DNA of 64,000 nucleotides from Serratia sp. FDAARGOS_506 (lineage in GTDB: Bacteria > Pseudomonadota > Gammaproteobacteria > Enterobacterales > Enterobacteriaceae): NCBI RefSeq assembly GCF_003812745.1, contig NZ_CP033831.1:4154001-4218000 (forward strand). Direction: 5' to 3'. The notes beneath the pieces were generated by a model. The model saw nothing but the letters and a program-made list of their open reading frames with translations, ran no database searches and was not told where the DNA came from. Positions 1 through 10,268 of this stretch are shown one piece after another. Position 1 is the stretch's first letter. Each line of letters opens with the position of its first letter. The translations under genes were made by a program, and so were the position numbers.

Positions 1-355
1 CTTCACGCAGGCGATTGAGATCGGTCAGCGGTTTCAGCAGCACATCCTGCACGCCCAACCGCAGCACCTTGGCGATGTCAGCCATCTTGTCGGTGGCCGA
101 GATCACCAGCACCGGGATCTGCACCCCTTGCAAACGCAGATGTTCAACGAATTCGATACCGCCCATTTCCGGCATCGCGAGGTCACATAGAATCAGATCC
201 GGTTTGAAGTCATCGACGGCACTCAGCGCCTGTAAACCGTTGGTTGCCTCGCTGGTTTCAGCGCCCAGCGAGGTCAAATAACCGACCAGCACGGTACGAA
301 AAACCTGTTCGTCCTCAACGATCAAGATGCGCTTGTGAGTGAGTGGTAATGCCAT
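1..355 (-). CDS. rssB: RssB, RpoS-degradation adaptor / response regulator (C-terminus cut by window edge)
   Basis: Reads leftward from an ATG at 355 and runs off the window, so only the N-terminal ~118 residues are present. They form a CheY-like receiver: the acidic pair E-D near residues 14-15, a phospho-acceptor Asp in LILCDLAMPEMGG, the conserved Ser/Thr (VISATDK) and Lys (LLKPLTD). Sequence and position beside rssA match enterobacterial RssB, which delivers the stationary-phase sigma factor RpoS to the ClpXP protease. In E. coli rssA and rssB are adjacent and co-oriented, as here. The C-terminal pseudo-phosphatase domain lies outside the window. Identification is firm from the receiver plus context. 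Confidence 0.9.
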   Translation of the reverse strand, partial: MALPLTHKRILIVEDEQVFRTVLVGYLTSLGAETSEATNGLQALSAVDDFKPDLILCDLAMPEMGGIEFVEHLRLQGVQIPVLVISATDKMADIAKVLRLGVQDVLLKPLTDLNRLRE

Positions 356-458
356 CAGCCGAGCCTCGTCCCTTTCCATAGTGTAATAGTGGCTCAAAAA
401 GGTCACTTATGCTCGTCTGAAACAGACCGACCGCGCATTACCAACCGAGAACCGAGAA

Positions 459-1361
459 TTATCTATTTTTTATCAACGGCAACAACCGATCCAGTTGTTT
501 TTCCACCGCCAGTAATCCCGCCTCGATCGCTTCCTCGGCGCGGTGGAAATCCAGCGTCGAGATTTGTGGGCAAAAAGGTTGGATCAACACGTCCGGCGGG
601 TCGCTCGCCATTCGGTTGCGCTTCAGGCGATTTTCCAGCATTTGAATCGAGGTGCCCATAATCTCCATCGCCGTCGGCGCCGTCGTCGGTTTACGCTGTC
701 GCATCCTGCCGACGCGCTCTCTCAGACGCCCGCGCCAGGTGTCTGCAGGCGCATCGCCCGGGCTTTCTTCCTCGCCACGTACCGAGAACAGATCTTGCTG
801 CATCAGGTGGGCGTCGTGCTGCAAATCGACTGCGATGACAATATCGGCCCCCATCGCCCGGCAAAGCGACACCGGCACCGGATTGACTACCGCGCCGTCC
901 ACCAGCCAATAGCCATCGGCCCACACCGGTGCCAAAAGGCCGGGCATGCTGCAAGACGCGCGCACCGCCTGATGAATATCGCCCTCGGTCAGCCACAGTT
1001 CGCGCCCGGTGCTGAGATTGGTCGTCACGGCGCCGAACTTCAACGCACATTCCGCAATGTCATTGATCTTCAACAACTGTCCGACGGCGTTAAACACCCG
1101 CTCACCGCGCAACAAGCCACCGCGCTGCCAGGAAAAATCCATCAGACGAATCACGTCCCAATAGCTGAACGACCGCACCCACTGCTCCATCGCCGGCAGG
1201 CGATGGCTGGCGAACGCCGCACCCACCAACGCACCGACAGAACAGCCGGCAACGATATCGGCCTCAATTCCCAGTTTCTTTAACGCATTGATCACGCCGA
1301 TATGCGCCCAGCCTTTGGCCGAGCCTGCTCCCAGCGCCAGTCCGATCTTGATTTGCCGCAT
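459..1361 (-). CDS. rssA: RssA, patatin-like phospholipase family protein
   Basis: A 300-residue protein of usual family length. It begins with the glycine-rich oxyanion loop (GAGSAKGWAH, residues 11-20), followed by the nucleophile elbow GCSVG (Ser41) and the dyad Asp in DGAVVNP; together these define a bacterial patatin-like serine hydrolase. No signal peptide is seen, so it is probably cytoplasmic. It lies 100 bp upstream of rssB on the same strand, the arrangement known from E. coli, where the two share transcription. The lipid substrate is not known from sequence. The role in RpoS control is inferred from the neighbour rather than shown. Confidence 0.92.
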   Translation of the reverse strand: MRQIKIGLALGAGSAKGWAHIGVINALKKLGIEADIVAGCSVGALVGAAFASHRLPAMEQWVRSFSYWDVIRLMDFSWQRGGLLRGERVFNAVGQLLKINDIAECALKFGAVTTNLSTGRELWLTEGDIHQAVRASCSMPGLLAPVWADGYWLVDGAVVNPVPVSLCRAMGADIVIAVDLQHDAHLMQQDLFSVRGEEESPGDAPADTWRGRLRERVGRMRQRKPTTAPTAMEIMGTSIQMLENRLKRNRMASDPPDVLIQPFCPQISTLDFHRAEEAIEAGLLAVEKQLDRLLPLIKNR

Positions 1362-1479
1362 CGCACCATCCTCTCAGTGAAAGGTGTTCTCCGCTTTCAG
1401 GGTAGATTGTCACTAACGAATATTGTTAGGTAACATATGCGCTAAATTCATTTTCTGCCTCGTCTACTCAGGAGTTATT

Positions 1480-1944
1480 TTGCCCGAATCATGCCCATGC
1501 GGCAGCGGACTGGCGTATAACGCGTGCTGCGCCCCTTTTATCAACGGCAATCAGCCGGCACCGACGCCCGGTCAGCTGATGCGTTCACGCTTCACCGCCT
1601 ACGTTAATCATAACGTCGACTATCTGATCGCCACCTGGCACCCCGACTGCGGCGCCGAAGCGTGGCGCAATGCGATCGTCGACAGCTTTAAAAATACCGA
1701 ATGGCTGGGCCTGACGATCGTGGAAGAGAAAGCCGGTCATGAGCCGGACGAAGGCTTCGTCGAATTCGTCGCCCGTTTTACCGATGGCGAGAGCGGCGAA
1801 CCGCAGGCGATGCATGAGCGCTCGCGCTTCCTTCGTTGCAATCAACGTTGGTATTATATCGACGGCACCAAACCCCAGCCGGGCAGAAATGCAATTTGTC
1901 CCTGTGGCTCAGGGAAAAAATATAAGAAGTGCTGCGGGCGTTAG
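1480..1944 (+). CDS. ychJ: YchJ-family protein with two SEC-C zinc motifs
   Basis: A 154-residue protein with a Cys-rich SEC-C motif at each end (ESCPCGSGLAYNACC at the N-terminus, CPCGSGKKYKKCCGR at the C-terminus) around a YchJ/NTF2-like middle domain. The start is taken at a TTG at 1480. It has an AGGAG at 1470-1474, five bases upstream, and yields a protein aligning with E. coli YchJ from its first residues. The ATG at 1423 would add 19 residues unlike the family and lacks a good ribosome site. SEC-C motifs bind zinc and are found on SecA. The cellular role of YchJ is unknown. It is divergent from rssA, and purU follows 68 bp downstream. Confidence 0.85.
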   Translation: MPESCPCGSGLAYNACCAPFINGNQPAPTPGQLMRSRFTAYVNHNVDYLIATWHPDCGAEAWRNAIVDSFKNTEWLGLTIVEEKAGHEPDEGFVEFVARFTDGESGEPQAMHERSRFLRCNQRWYYIDGTKPQPGRNAICPCGSGKKYKKCCGR

Positions 1945-2012
1945 CCGGCCGGTTCTTCACGTTTACGCCTGCGCAGACAGGCCGTTCAGTATCAGACAGG
2001 ATCCTCAAACCC

Positions 2013-2861
2013 ATGCCACACCAAAATGTACAACGGAAAGTGTTACGCACCATCTGCCCGGACGCCAAAGGGCTGATCGCCAAGATCACCAACATCTGTT
2101 ACAAGCACGAACTCAATATCGTCCAGAATAATGAGTTCGTCGACCACCGTACCGGGCGTTTCTTCATGCGCACCGAACTGGAAGGCATTTTTAACGACAA
2201 CACGCTGCTGGCCGATCTTGACAGTGCACTGCCGGAAGGTTCGCTGCGCGAGCTGCACAGTACCGGGCGTCGGCGCATCGTGGTGCTGGTCACCAAAGAG
2301 GCCCACTGCCTGGGCGATCTGTTGATGAAAAGCGCCTATGGCGGCCTCGACGTGGAGATCGCCGCCGTGATCGGCAACCACGACACGCTGCAATCACTGG
2401 TGGAGCGTTTCGATATTCCTTTCCATCTGGTAAGTCACGAAGGCTTGACGCGTGAACAACACGACCGCGAAATGACGACCAAGATCGATCAATATCAGCC
2501 GGATTATGTAGTGCTGGCCAAATATATGCGCGTGCTGACCCCAGCCTTCGTGCAGCACTATCCAAATCAGGTGATCAACATTCACCATTCGTTCCTGCCG
2601 GCGTTTATCGGCGCGCGCCCTTATCACCAAGCCTACGAGCGCGGGGTAAAAATCATCGGCGCCACCGCCCACTACGTTAACGATAACCTCGACGAAGGCC
2701 CAATCATCATGCAGGACGTGATCCATGTCGATCACACCTATTCCGCCGAGGATATGATGCGCGCCGGCCGCGACGTGGAGAAAAACGTGCTCAGCCGCGC
2801 GCTGTATCAGGTGCTGGCCCAGCGCGTCTTCGTCTATGGCAACCGCACCGTTATTCTGTAA
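2013..2861 (+). CDS. purU: Formyltetrahydrofolate deformylase
   Basis: A 282-residue enzyme that hydrolyses 10-formyl-THF to formate and THF, supplying formate for PurT and balancing one-carbon pools. It has an N-terminal ACT regulatory domain (residues ~8-85, starting RTICPDAKGLIAKI) and a C-terminal formyltransferase fold with the catalytic Asn-His-Asp set (INIHHSFLPAF, then an Asp-rich DNLDEGPI). The start at 2013 matches E. coli PurU, whereas an upstream in-frame start at 1929 would overlap the end of ychJ. The neighbour order ychJ-purU-tRNA-Tyr is the same as in E. coli. ACT-domain control by Met/Gly is known for the family. Confidence 0.95.
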   Translation: MPHQNVQRKVLRTICPDAKGLIAKITNICYKHELNIVQNNEFVDHRTGRFFMRTELEGIFNDNTLLADLDSALPEGSLRELHSTGRRRIVVLVTKEAHCLGDLLMKSAYGGLDVEIAAVIGNHDTLQSLVERFDIPFHLVSHEGLTREQHDREMTTKIDQYQPDYVVLAKYMRVLTPAFVQHYPNQVINIHHSFLPAFIGARPYHQAYERGVKIIGATAHYVNDNLDEGPIIMQDVIHVDHTYSAEDMMRAGRDVEKNVLSRALYQVLAQRVFVYGNRTVIL

Positions 2862-2948
2862 TCGCTCAATAAATCGGTGCATTTCGTTCAGGGATGCACC
2901 GCCAAGAATAAAAAAACGTCAAACGATTCATTTTCTGCATTTCAATGC

Positions 2949-2984
2949 TTTACACATCCGCTTCATTTGATATGATGCGCCCCG
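2949..2984 (+). promoter_or_regulatory. tyrT-type stable-RNA promoter with GC-rich discriminator
   Basis: TTTACA at 2949-2954 and TATGAT at 2971-2976 are separated by 16 bp and followed by the discriminator GCGCCCCGC. This layout is nearly identical to the E. coli tyrT promoter, where the GC discriminator confers stringent (ppGpp) and growth-rate control. The first tRNA starts about 54 bp after the predicted +1 near 2984. Confidence 0.85.
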
Positions 2985-3037
2985 CTTACCGAGACAGCGC
3001 TCTCGCAAGCAAGGCCAGTTAAATAGCCATGTAATAT

Positions 3038-3122
<85 letters not shown>

Positions 3123-3311
3123 TCTTCTCTTTGTTGATGAATTTGAAGCGAAAGCTGAAATCTCATTAAACGCCGAGGGGGAGGATGAGAAGCTTCGACA
3201 AGGTTCGAGCCGAGCGTAGCGAGACAACGCGCTTTAGCGCGGTAATCCTTAGAAGCACACAACAGGAATTTAGCCCATTCCTTAAAAAATCAGTAAATCC
3301 ATGAATACCAT
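3123..3311 (+). repeat. Spacer between tRNA-Tyr genes: diverged copy of the downstream tRNA-tail repeat
   Basis: The 189-nt spacer contains GGATGAGAAGCTTCGAC, AAGGTTCGAG and GAGACAACGCGCTT followed by AGCGCGG. These blocks recur in the 175-bp repeats after the second tRNA. The CGCGC/GCGCG hairpin is kept although the flanks have drifted, so this looks like an older copy of the same unit. Confidence 0.65.
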
Positions 3312-3380
<69 letters not shown>

Positions 3381-3396
<16 letters not shown>

Positions 3397-3805
3397 TCCA
3401 TCTATAGAAAATCCCAAACAAACTTAAAACACATCGCATCCATAATGCTCCTCATCGGGGAAGGATGAGAAGCTTCGACCAAGGTTCGAGTCTCACGCAG
3501 TGAGACAACGCGCTTCAGCGCGGCCCGCAGGGTGAGGCGCGCAGCGACGAATCATCCTTCCCCCACCACCATCCCTTTATAGAAAATCCCAAACAAACTT
3601 AAAACACATCGCATCCATAATTCTCCGCACCGGGGAAGGATGAGAAGCTTCGACCAAGGTTCGAGTCTCACGCAGTGAGACAACGCGCTTCAGCACGGCC
3701 CGCAGGGTGAGGCGCGCAGCGACGAATCATCCTTCCCCCACCACCATCTCTTGCAAAAACTCCCTAAACCGACTTAAAGCACATCACATCCAATGCTCTC
3801 GCATC
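3381..3805 (+). repeat. 175-bp tandem repeats, each starting with the tRNA-Tyr 3' end (rtT-like)
   Basis: The 16-nt tRNA tail (CCTTCCCCCACCACCA) occurs at 3381-3396 (in the real tRNA), 3556-3571 and 3731-3746, an exact 175-bp period. Units at 3381-3555 and 3556-3730 are nearly identical, including the hairpins TCTCACGCAGTGAGA and CGCGCTTCAGCGCG. A partial third copy fades out near 3805. E. coli tyrT is known to be followed by about three 178-bp repeats with the same organisation, giving rtT RNA and the small Tpr ORF. Processing of the tails as tRNA 3' ends, or release of a small RNA per unit, is inferred. Confidence 0.85.
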
Positions 3806-3940
3806 AATAAAACTCAATTTATCTCCCTTATTCCCCACTTTCACCTTGATGTTTTATTTCCACCCGCCCAGCCGTAGCTTGAACTCCGGCCGACAATTCG
3901 CTATACCACTGGCTTCTTTAGTGCAGTAAGGAACAGGTGG

Positions 3941-4513
3941 ATGCGAAACAATATTTGCGTTTTTTGTGGCGCCAGCGAAGGCGTCAATCCTGCTTATGCC
4001 GAGCATGCTCGTCAACTGGGGCAGTTGCTGGCCGCACAGGGGCGCCGTTTGATCTACGGCGGCGGCAAAAAAGGGTTGATGGGGATCGTGGCGGACGCCG
4101 TGTTAGCCTCGGGTGGTGAAGCTGTCGGCATTATCCCCGAGCGTCTGGTTGAAGCGGAAACCGCGCATCGCGGCCTGACCGAACTGGAAGTGGTGCCTGA
4201 TATGCATACGCGCAAAGCCCGTATGGCCGCGCTGGCAGACAGCTTTATCGCCCTGCCCGGTGGCATCGGCACGCTGGAAGAGCTGTTTGAAATCTGGACC
4301 TGGGGGCAAATCGGCTATCATAACAAGCCGGTCGGCCTGTTGAACGTTAACGGGTTCTACCGCCCGTTGAGCCAATTCCTCGAACACGTCGCCGATCAGG
4401 GGTTTATGCGCCACGACTACCTCGGCACCCTGCACATCAGCGAATCATCGCAAACGCTGCTGCAACAATTTGACGACTATCAACCCAAAAATTACGACCG
4501 CTGGGCGAAATAA
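3941..4513 (+). CDS. LOG-family (TIGR00730) nucleoside-monophosphate phosphoribohydrolase-like protein
   Basis: A 190-residue Rossmann-fold protein with the glycine-rich stretch GGGKKGLMG (residues 40-48) and the family signature PGGIGTLEE (106-114), which carries the catalytic Glu of LOG enzymes. Plant and bacterial LOG proteins cleave the ribose-5-phosphate from cytokinin nucleotides or other NMPs. The native substrate in enterobacteria is not settled. AAGGA at 3929-3933 lies upstream of the ATG at 3941. It stands alone between the tRNA repeats and xthA, with no operon partner visible. Confidence 0.85.
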   Translation: MRNNICVFCGASEGVNPAYAEHARQLGQLLAAQGRRLIYGGGKKGLMGIVADAVLASGGEAVGIIPERLVEAETAHRGLTELEVVPDMHTRKARMAALADSFIALPGGIGTLEELFEIWTWGQIGYHNKPVGLLNVNGFYRPLSQFLEHVADQGFMRHDYLGTLHISESSQTLLQQFDDYQPKNYDRWAK

Positions 4514-4614
4514 ACCTGCTGCGCAGTCAGCGGTCCCGCCGCTGTCTGCGTTACATTTCCCGCCGAACTCTGCTACTATCACAACACATTTTTCTCGTGA
4601 AAACGGCACCGCTC

Positions 4615-5421
4615 ATGAAGTTTGTCTCTTTTAATATCAATGGACTGCGCGCGCGTCCGCATCAGCTGGCGGCAATTATCGAACAGCACCAGCCCGACGT
4701 GATCGGTCTGCAGGAAACCAAAGTTCACGACGACATGTTCCCGCTGGAAGAAGTCAGCCAGCATGGCTATCACGTGTTCTATCACGGGCAAAAAGGCCAT
4801 TACGGCGTGGCACTGCTGACCAAAGCGGAGCCTCTGGCCGTGCGCCGCGGCTTCCCGACCGATGAAGAAGACGCTCAGCGTCGCATCATCATGGCCGATC
4901 TGGCAACGCCACAGGGCACGCTGACGGTGATCAACGGCTACTTCCCACAAGGTGAAAGCCGCGACCACCCGATCAAATTCCCAGCTAAAACACGCTTTTA
5001 TCAGGATCTGCAAAACTACCTGGAGCAGCAGCTGTCGGCGGAATCCCCGGTGTTGATCATGGGTGACATGAACATCAGCCCGAGTGATTATGACATCGGC
5101 ATCGGCGAAGACAGCCGTAAACGCTGGTTGCGCACCGGCAAGTGTTCCTTCTTGCCGGAAGAGCGCGAATGGATGGACCGCCTGCTGAACTGGGGCCTGG
5201 TGGACACCTACCGCCACACCAACCCGGGGCGCAACGACGAATTCTCGTGGTTCGACTACCGCTCCAAAGGGTTCGACGACAACCGCGGCCTACGTATCGA
5301 TCTGCTGCTGGCCAGCACCCCGCTGGCTTCACGCTGCATCGCCACCGGCATCGATTACCAAACCCGCGGTATGGAGAAACCTTCCGACCACGCGCCTGTC
5401 TGGGCAGAATTTACGCTGTAA
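4615..5421 (+). CDS. xthA: Exodeoxyribonuclease III (AP endonuclease)
   Basis: A 268-residue enzyme, the same length as E. coli XthA. It cuts DNA at abasic sites and degrades 3' ends in base-excision repair. Active-site residues are in place: Asn7, Glu34 in LQETK, the GDMN motif, and the C-terminal SDHAPVW His259. The start at 4615 gives [10 protein letters not shown] as in E. coli; an in-frame start at 4597 would only add six residues. A strong terminator follows at 5430, so it is probably a single-gene unit despite nudG starting 45 bp on. Confidence 0.97.
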   Translation: MKFVSFNINGLRARPHQLAAIIEQHQPDVIGLQETKVHDDMFPLEEVSQHGYHVFYHGQKGHYGVALLTKAEPLAVRRGFPTDEEDAQRRIIMADLATPQGTLTVINGYFPQGESRDHPIKFPAKTRFYQDLQNYLEQQLSAESPVLIMGDMNISPSDYDIGIGEDSRKRWLRTGKCSFLPEEREWMDRLLNWGLVDTYRHTNPGRNDEFSWFDYRSKGFDDNRGLRIDLLLASTPLASRCIATGIDYQTRGMEKPSDHAPVWAEFTL

Positions 5422-5429
5422 TCCCATCA

Positions 5430-5451
5430 CCCCGGCGCTCGCCGGGGTTTT
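5430..5451 (+). terminator. Rho-independent terminator after xthA
   Basis: Perfect stem CCCCGGCG/CGCCGGGG followed by TTTT. It overlaps the leader of nudG, whose ATG is only 15 bp further, so nudG may be read through or start from an internal promoter. Confidence 0.8.
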
Positions 5452-5465
5452 ACTCTGTGAAGCCA

Positions 5466-5867
5466 ATGAAAATTATCGACGTGGTAGCCGCTATTCTGGA
5501 ACAGAACGGCCGCATTTTGCTGGCTCAGCGCGACGCAGGCAGCGATCAGGCCGGTCTGTGGGAGTTTCCCGGCGGCAAGGTTGAAGCCGGCGAGAGCCAA
5601 CCAGAGGCGCTGAAGCGCGAACTGGATGAAGAATTGGGGATTTGCGCCCGTATCGACGACTATGTGAGCAGTAATCAGTGGCAGCAAGGCGAACGCATCA
5701 TTCGGCTGCATGCCTGGCGCGTCGCGGATTTCACCGGTGAGTTGCAACAGCGCTGCCACTCGGCGCTGGTCTGGGTTACGCCGCAACAGGCGCAGAAATA
5801 CGCCCTCGCGCCCGCCGACGTTCCACTGCTGGCAGACTATATCGCCGCGCAAGGCGATGCACGCTGA
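5466..5867 (+). CDS. nudG: NudG, CTP pyrophosphohydrolase / oxidised-nucleotide Nudix hydrolase
   Basis: A 133-residue Nudix protein. The Nudix box is complete: G-G-K-V-E-A-G-E-S followed by R-E-L-D-E-E-L-G (residues ~37-58). NudG hydrolyses CTP, 5-methyl-dCTP and oxidised dCTP/dGTP derivatives, a pool-sanitising role that suits its place next to xthA. The ATG at 5466 gives an N-terminus matching E. coli NudG. The longer open frame beginning at 5142 runs inside xthA in another phase and is not the gene. The E. coli order xthA...nudG-ynjH is conserved. Confidence 0.9.
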   Translation: MKIIDVVAAILEQNGRILLAQRDAGSDQAGLWEFPGGKVEAGESQPEALKRELDEELGICARIDDYVSSNQWQQGERIIRLHAWRVADFTGELQQRCHSALVWVTPQQAQKYALAPADVPLLADYIAAQGDAR

Positions 5868-5888
5868 GCACGGCAATAGGTTACATCG

Positions 5889-6185
5889 TCACTTCTTCAA
5901 GCGCACCCAAACCAAGGGGTTGGTGCCGATAGTGTTAGGCTCACGCACGCACTGCAGCACTTCCCCTTCCACTTTAAGCACCGCGCCTTCGGAATAGTTT
6001 TGGTTCTGGTAGACGCAACAGCGGTTGCAGGGCTGTGCCGGCGGCGGGTTGACGCCGCTTTTGGCCGTGCCCCAAATCTCCGGCGAAACCGGTAACACCA
6101 CGTCCACATCGCCGCGGTTGGCGGCGGCCAGGCCGGAAAACATCAGGGCAGCGGCAGCCAATACTCCACTGAATCCACGCTTCAT
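5889..6185 (-). CDS. ynjH: YnjH-family secreted protein (DUF1496)
   Basis: A 98-residue protein with an N-terminal signal peptide (K-R then a hydrophobic stretch ending near SGLAAA) and a short Cys-rich segment [10 protein letters not shown] typical of DUF1496. It is probably periplasmic. Its ATG overlaps the stop of topB by four bases (ATGA, 6182-6185), so it is translationally coupled as the last gene of the selD-selU-topB run. It is convergent with nudG. Function is unknown. Confidence 0.85.
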   Translation of the reverse strand: MKRGFSGVLAAAALMFSGLAAANRGDVDVVLPVSPEIWGTAKSGVNPPPAQPCNRCCVYQNQNYSEGAVLKVEGEVLQCVREPNTIGTNPLVWVRLKK

Positions 6186-8107
6186 TCACTCTTCTCCTGC
6201 GCCTTACCGGCGCTTTTCCTGCGTTTTTTGCCTCCGCTGGAGGGCGGCGGCGGCAATCCACGAAACGCCATGCTCGCCCGGCTCTGCTTGGCCTGATAAA
6301 TCAGCTCCTGCAGCGTGCCGACCAACGGCTGCATAAAGTCCTGATAGCGGCAGGATTTCTCGCTGATTTGCGTCAGCGTGGCTTCCCAGTTGGCCGTCAT
6401 ATCAGGACGCGCAGCAAGATCAGGCAGCGAATGAATCAACGCGCGCCCGGTTTCGCTGGAGTGAATATAGCGTCCCTTCTTGTACAGAAACGCCCGCTTG
6501 AACAGCAATTCGATGATCCCCGCTCGCGTCGCTTCCGTTCCTAAACCATCGGTCGCCCGCAGGATTTTCTTTAACGCTTTATCTTGTACGAATCGCGCGA
6601 TGCCGGTCATAGCCGACAGCAGACTGGCATCGGTAAACGGCCGCGGCGGCTGCGTCTGGCGCTCCACCACTTCACCGCGTTCGCACAATAGCTCATCATC
6701 TTTGGCCACTACCGGCAGCGGCGCGCCTTCGTTTTCCTCGTCGCGCTCCTTGCTGCCCAGCAGCGTGCGCCAGCCGGCTTCCGCCAGGAAACGCGCCTTA
6801 GCGACAAATTTGCCGCCGGCGATATCCAGCTCGATCACGCATTTGCGGAACACCGCATCCGGACAAAACTGCATCAGATACTGGCGCGCCACCAGCCCAT
6901 ACACGTTCCGTTCATCCTGCGTCAGATTCACCTTGCCGGCACGGGCGGTGGGGATGATGGCATGGTGCGCATCGACCTTTTTATCGTCCCAGCAGCGGTT
7001 GCGGCGATCGCTGTCGATCACCGGCTGCGGATACAGCTCGGGTTGGTGCACGCTGATGGCGTTCAGCACCGCGTGGCGGCCGGCAAAATGCTCTTCCGGC
7101 AGATAGCGGCAGTCGGAACGCGGATAGGTGATCAATTTGTGGGTTTCGTACAGCCGCTGGCAAACGTCCAGCACCTGTTGCGCGCTGAGGTTGTAGCGCC
7201 GGGCCGCCTCGATTTGCAGCGTGGAGAGCGAGAATGGCAACGGTGCGGTATCTGATTCCCGTTTATCATTATAGGCCGTGACCAGGGCCGGCTGGCCCTC
7301 GATGCGCTTGACCACGTGCTCAGCCAACGGCCGGTGCAGCAAACGCCCCTCTTCATCCTGATAAGGTTCGCAGGAGTCGCTGGGTTGCCACAGCGCCACG
7401 AAGCGTTCTTCTTTCGGCGTGACGATGTGCGCTTTGACCTCAAAGAAGTCTTTTGGCACGAAGTTTTCAATCTCTTCGTCGCGGCGCACCACCAATCCGA
7501 GCACTGGCGTCTGCACTCTGCCCACCGACAGCACGCCGTCGTAACCGGCGTTGCGGCCCAGCAGCGTATAAGCGCGGGTCATATTGATGCCGTACAGCCA
7601 GTCGGCGCGCGAACGCGCCAACGCAGACACACACAGCGGAATGAAATCACGGTTGTCGCGCAGGCGTTCGACCGCACGTTCTACCGCCTGCGGGTTGAGA
7701 TCGTTGATCAAACAGCGGCGCACCTTCTGACGCTTCTCCGCCGTCAAATCCAGGTAGTCCAGCACCTCATCCACCAGCAGTTGCCCTTCGCGATCCGGGT
7801 CACCGGCGTGAACCACTTCATCGGCTTCGAGCAGCAACTTTTTAATGGCGTTGAGCTGTTTGCTGACCGAAGGCCGCGGCTGCAAGCGCCATTTTTCGGG
7901 AATAATCGGCAGATCCGCCAACGACCAGCGCGCATAGCGGCTGTCATAGGCGTCAGGCTGGGCCTGTTCCAACAGGTGACCGACGCACCAGGTCACCACG
8001 TCGTTGTTGCCGCAGGCGATATAGCCGTCGCCACGGCGGTGCGGCTTGGGCAAGACGTCGGCAATGGCGCGCGCCAAACTCGGTTTCTCGGCTATGAACA
8101 GTCGCAT
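6182..8107 (-). CDS. topB: DNA topoisomerase III
   Basis: A 641-residue type IA topoisomerase that decatenates DNA and acts with RecQ on recombination and replication intermediates. It has an N-terminal Toprim domain ([15 protein letters not shown], acidic triad in DPDREGQLL), the catalytic Tyr in LITYPRSD, and the topoisomerase core after it. A basic, Gly/Ser/Lys-rich tail replaces zinc fingers, as in other TopB proteins. The ATG at 8107 overlaps the TAA stop of selU by one base. E. coli TopB is ~653 residues, so it is full length. Confidence 0.97.
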   Translation of the reverse strand: MRLFIAEKPSLARAIADVLPKPHRRGDGYIACGNNDVVTWCVGHLLEQAQPDAYDSRYARWSLADLPIIPEKWRLQPRPSVSKQLNAIKKLLLEADEVVHAGDPDREGQLLVDEVLDYLDLTAEKRQKVRRCLINDLNPQAVERAVERLRDNRDFIPLCVSALARSRADWLYGINMTRAYTLLGRNAGYDGVLSVGRVQTPVLGLVVRRDEEIENFVPKDFFEVKAHIVTPKEERFVALWQPSDSCEPYQDEEGRLLHRPLAEHVVKRIEGQPALVTAYNDKRESDTAPLPFSLSTLQIEAARRYNLSAQQVLDVCQRLYETHKLITYPRSDCRYLPEEHFAGRHAVLNAISVHQPELYPQPVIDSDRRNRCWDDKKVDAHHAIIPTARAGKVNLTQDERNVYGLVARQYLMQFCPDAVFRKCVIELDIAGGKFVAKARFLAEAGWRTLLGSKERDEENEGAPLPVVAKDDELLCERGEVVERQTQPPRPFTDASLLSAMTGIARFVQDKALKKILRATDGLGTEATRAGIIELLFKRAFLYKKGRYIHSSETGRALIHSLPDLAARPDMTANWEATLTQISEKSCRYQDFMQPLVGTLQELIYQAKQSRASMAFRGLPPPPSSGGKKRRKSAGKAQEKSE

Positions 8108-9225
8108 TAATCACCGTTTTTCTGGCTGAACGTCATCAAGAATTCTCTTACTTCTGCATAGTTCCCACGGAAAACAATCCGCTGGGCTTTCTTTTCCAAC
8201 TGATAGCAATACATCGGATCGTAGTACTGCTGCAACAGGGGCGCCAACCATTCGCGGTGCGCGTCGCCCTGGCCGCTGAGGTGCTGCACCCGCAGCGCCG
8301 CCTCCAGCCGCTGCGTCAGCTGCTGGAAGCGCTCCAGGCCCAAACGGCGGCGGATGGCGAACAGACCGTGATGCAAATAGTCGTCGTACTGCCGCCAGCC
8401 TTCTTCCACGCCATAGGCCTGTTCAAACTGTTCGCGCATGCCGTCAATGTATTCGGCCTGCAGGCGCGCCAGGCGAATGTCGAACGGATCGTCGATCACC
8501 GCCACCGGCGCCTGCTGCATGCCGTTGAACAACGGCAGCGGCAGATTGTTGCTGCCGATGATCCGCCCTTCGTCCTCCAGCACCCAACGGCGGCTGCCAC
8601 CATGCTGTTTTTTCAGCAATAACACAGCCAGACGATTCTCAAAATCTATCTGCGAGCTCTGGCCCGCCAGCGTTCGGCCAAAAGATGAACCGCGATGGCG
8701 CGCCGCGCCTTCCAGATCGACGCCGTCGGCCAATTCGTTGACCAGCAGCGTCTTGCCGCTGCCGGTATTGCCGCCCACCAGGACCATCGGTAATGCTGCG
8801 CTTTGCGTCAGTACACCGAGCAGATAATTACGCAGTGCCTTATAACCGCCAGTGATACGCGGGTAATCCACGCCGGCCTCATGCAGCCATTGCTGCACCA
8901 GCTGCGAGCGCAGCCCGCCGCGGAAGCAATAAATGTAGCCTTCGGGCCGCTCTGCGCAGGCTGCCAGCCAGGCGGCGGTGCGCTGCTCGCGCAGTTTGCC
9001 GTTCACCAGACTATGGCCGAGCGCGATCGCCGCTTGTTGACCATGCTGTTTATAGCAGGTACCGACCGCCTGCCGCTCGCTGTCGACCATCAGCGGCAAA
9101 TTCACCGCCTGTGCGAAGGCGCCCTGCTGAAACTCGATCGGCGCGCGCACGTCAATCAGCGGCACGTCCTGCAAAAAAATGCGTTGATAATCGGCGCAGT
9201 CCGGTCTTCCTGGCATGCTGGACAC
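8107..9225 (-). CDS. selU: tRNA 2-selenouridine synthase
   Basis: A 372-residue enzyme (MnmH/YbbB) that geranylates and then selenates 2-thiouridine at the wobble position of tRNA-Lys/Glu/Gln, using selenophosphate. It has an N-terminal rhodanese domain with the catalytic Cys in YCFRGG (Cys100) and a C-terminal P-loop GGNTGSGKT (residues 151-159). The GTG at 9225 overlaps the TAG stop of selD by one base; an ATG three codons in (9216) is the alternative start. Coupling to selD, which makes its substrate, fits the biochemistry. In E. coli selU lies elsewhere. Confidence 0.93.
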   Translation of the reverse strand: MSSMPGRPDCADYQRIFLQDVPLIDVRAPIEFQQGAFAQAVNLPLMVDSERQAVGTCYKQHGQQAAIALGHSLVNGKLREQRTAAWLAACAERPEGYIYCFRGGLRSQLVQQWLHEAGVDYPRITGGYKALRNYLLGVLTQSAALPMVLVGGNTGSGKTLLVNELADGVDLEGAARHRGSSFGRTLAGQSSQIDFENRLAVLLLKKQHGGSRRWVLEDEGRIIGSNNLPLPLFNGMQQAPVAVIDDPFDIRLARLQAEYIDGMREQFEQAYGVEEGWRQYDDYLHHGLFAIRRRLGLERFQQLTQRLEAALRVQHLSGQGDAHREWLAPLLQQYYDPMYCYQLEKKAQRIVFRGNYAEVREFLMTFSQKNGD

Positions 9226-10268
9226 TACACGACCTCGATTAGCGGCTTACCGGCTGATGCCACATGCAGCTCACCGATGGCCTCAAGCGTGATACCGTGC
9301 TGCGCGGCAATCGCCAGCACCTGCGCTTCCGACTCAGGCAATACTGCCAACAGCAAGCCACCGGAAGTTTGCGGATCGCACAGCAGTTGGCGCTGCAAAT
9401 CGCTCATCTCGCCCACCAGATGGCCATAGCTGTCGAAGTTACGCCCGGTGCCGCCTGGCACGCAGCCTTCGGCAATATACGCCTCGACATCCGGCAGTTT
9501 CGGCACCCGATCAAACCAGACCGTCGCCTGCAGACCTGAGCCCTGGCATACTTCGCTCAGATGGCCCAGCAGGCCAAAGCCGGTGATATCGGTCATCGCC
9601 GTGACGCCCGCTACCTCGGCAAAGTCGGCGCCCGGCTTGTTCAGGCGGCACATCACTTCCGTCGCCAGGCCCTGATGCTCAGGGCGCAGCTTGCTTTGCT
9701 TCTCGGCGGTCGTCAGCACACCGATGCCCAGCGGTTTGGTCAGATAGAGTTTCGCCCCGGCCTGTGCGGCACTGTTTTTCTTCACCCGTTCGGTATTGAC
9801 TATGCCGGTGACCGCCAGGCCGAAAATAGGCTCCGGCGCATCGATGGAATGGCCACCTGCCAGCGCGATTCCCGCCTGCTGGCAGGCGAAACGCCCACCG
9901 TCGATCACCTGCTGTGCCACCTCTGGCGGCAGTTTGGCGATCGGCCAGCCGAGAATGGCGATCGCCATGACCGGTTTGCCGCCCATGGCGTACACGTCGC
10001 TGATGGCGTTGGCGGCCGCAATGCGGCCGAAATCGAACGGATCGTCGACGATCGGCATGAAGAAGTCGGTGGTGCTGATGATGCCGACGCCGTTGCCGAT
10101 GTCGTACACCGCTGCGTCGTCACGGGTTTCATTACCGACCAGCAGGCGCGGATCGACGAACTTTTCCCGCTCGCTGTGCAAGATGGTTTCGAGAACTTTC
10201 GGTGAGATTTTGCAGCCGCAGCCAGCGCCATGGCTGTACTGGGTTAAACGGATCGCTGGCGATGTCAT
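9225..10268 (-). CDS. selD: Selenide, water dikinase (selenophosphate synthetase)
   Basis: A 347-residue enzyme making selenophosphate from selenide and ATP. The N-terminal catalytic loop GAGCGCKI has Cys17, Cys19 and Lys20. Cys rather than selenocysteine is used, so no in-frame UGA recoding is needed. The PurM-like ATP-binding fold follows, with Asp-rich motifs such as [13 protein letters not shown]. It is first in a coupled run selD-selU-topB-ynjH. Together with selU this predicts at least 2-selenouridine tRNA; selA/selB are not in the window. Confidence 0.97.
   Translation of the reverse strand: MTSPAIRLTQYSHGAGCGCKISPKVLETILHSEREKFVDPRLLVGNETRDDAAVYDIGNGVGIISTTDFFMPIVDDPFDFGRIAAANAISDVYAMGGKPVMAIAILGWPIAKLPPEVAQQVIDGGRFACQQAGIALAGGHSIDAPEPIFGLAVTGIVNTERVKKNSAAQAGAKLYLTKPLGIGVLTTAEKQSKLRPEHQGLATEVMCRLNKPGADFAEVAGVTAMTDITGFGLLGHLSEVCQGSGLQATVWFDRVPKLPDVEAYIAEGCVPGGTGRNFDSYGHLVGEMSDLQRQLLCDPQTSGGLLLAVLPESEAQVLAIAAQHGITLEAIGELHVASAGKPLIEVV

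Noticed and set aside
9225-10268. Possible selenocysteine codon in selD
   Set aside because: The catalytic position is Cys17, and the frame has no internal TGA.
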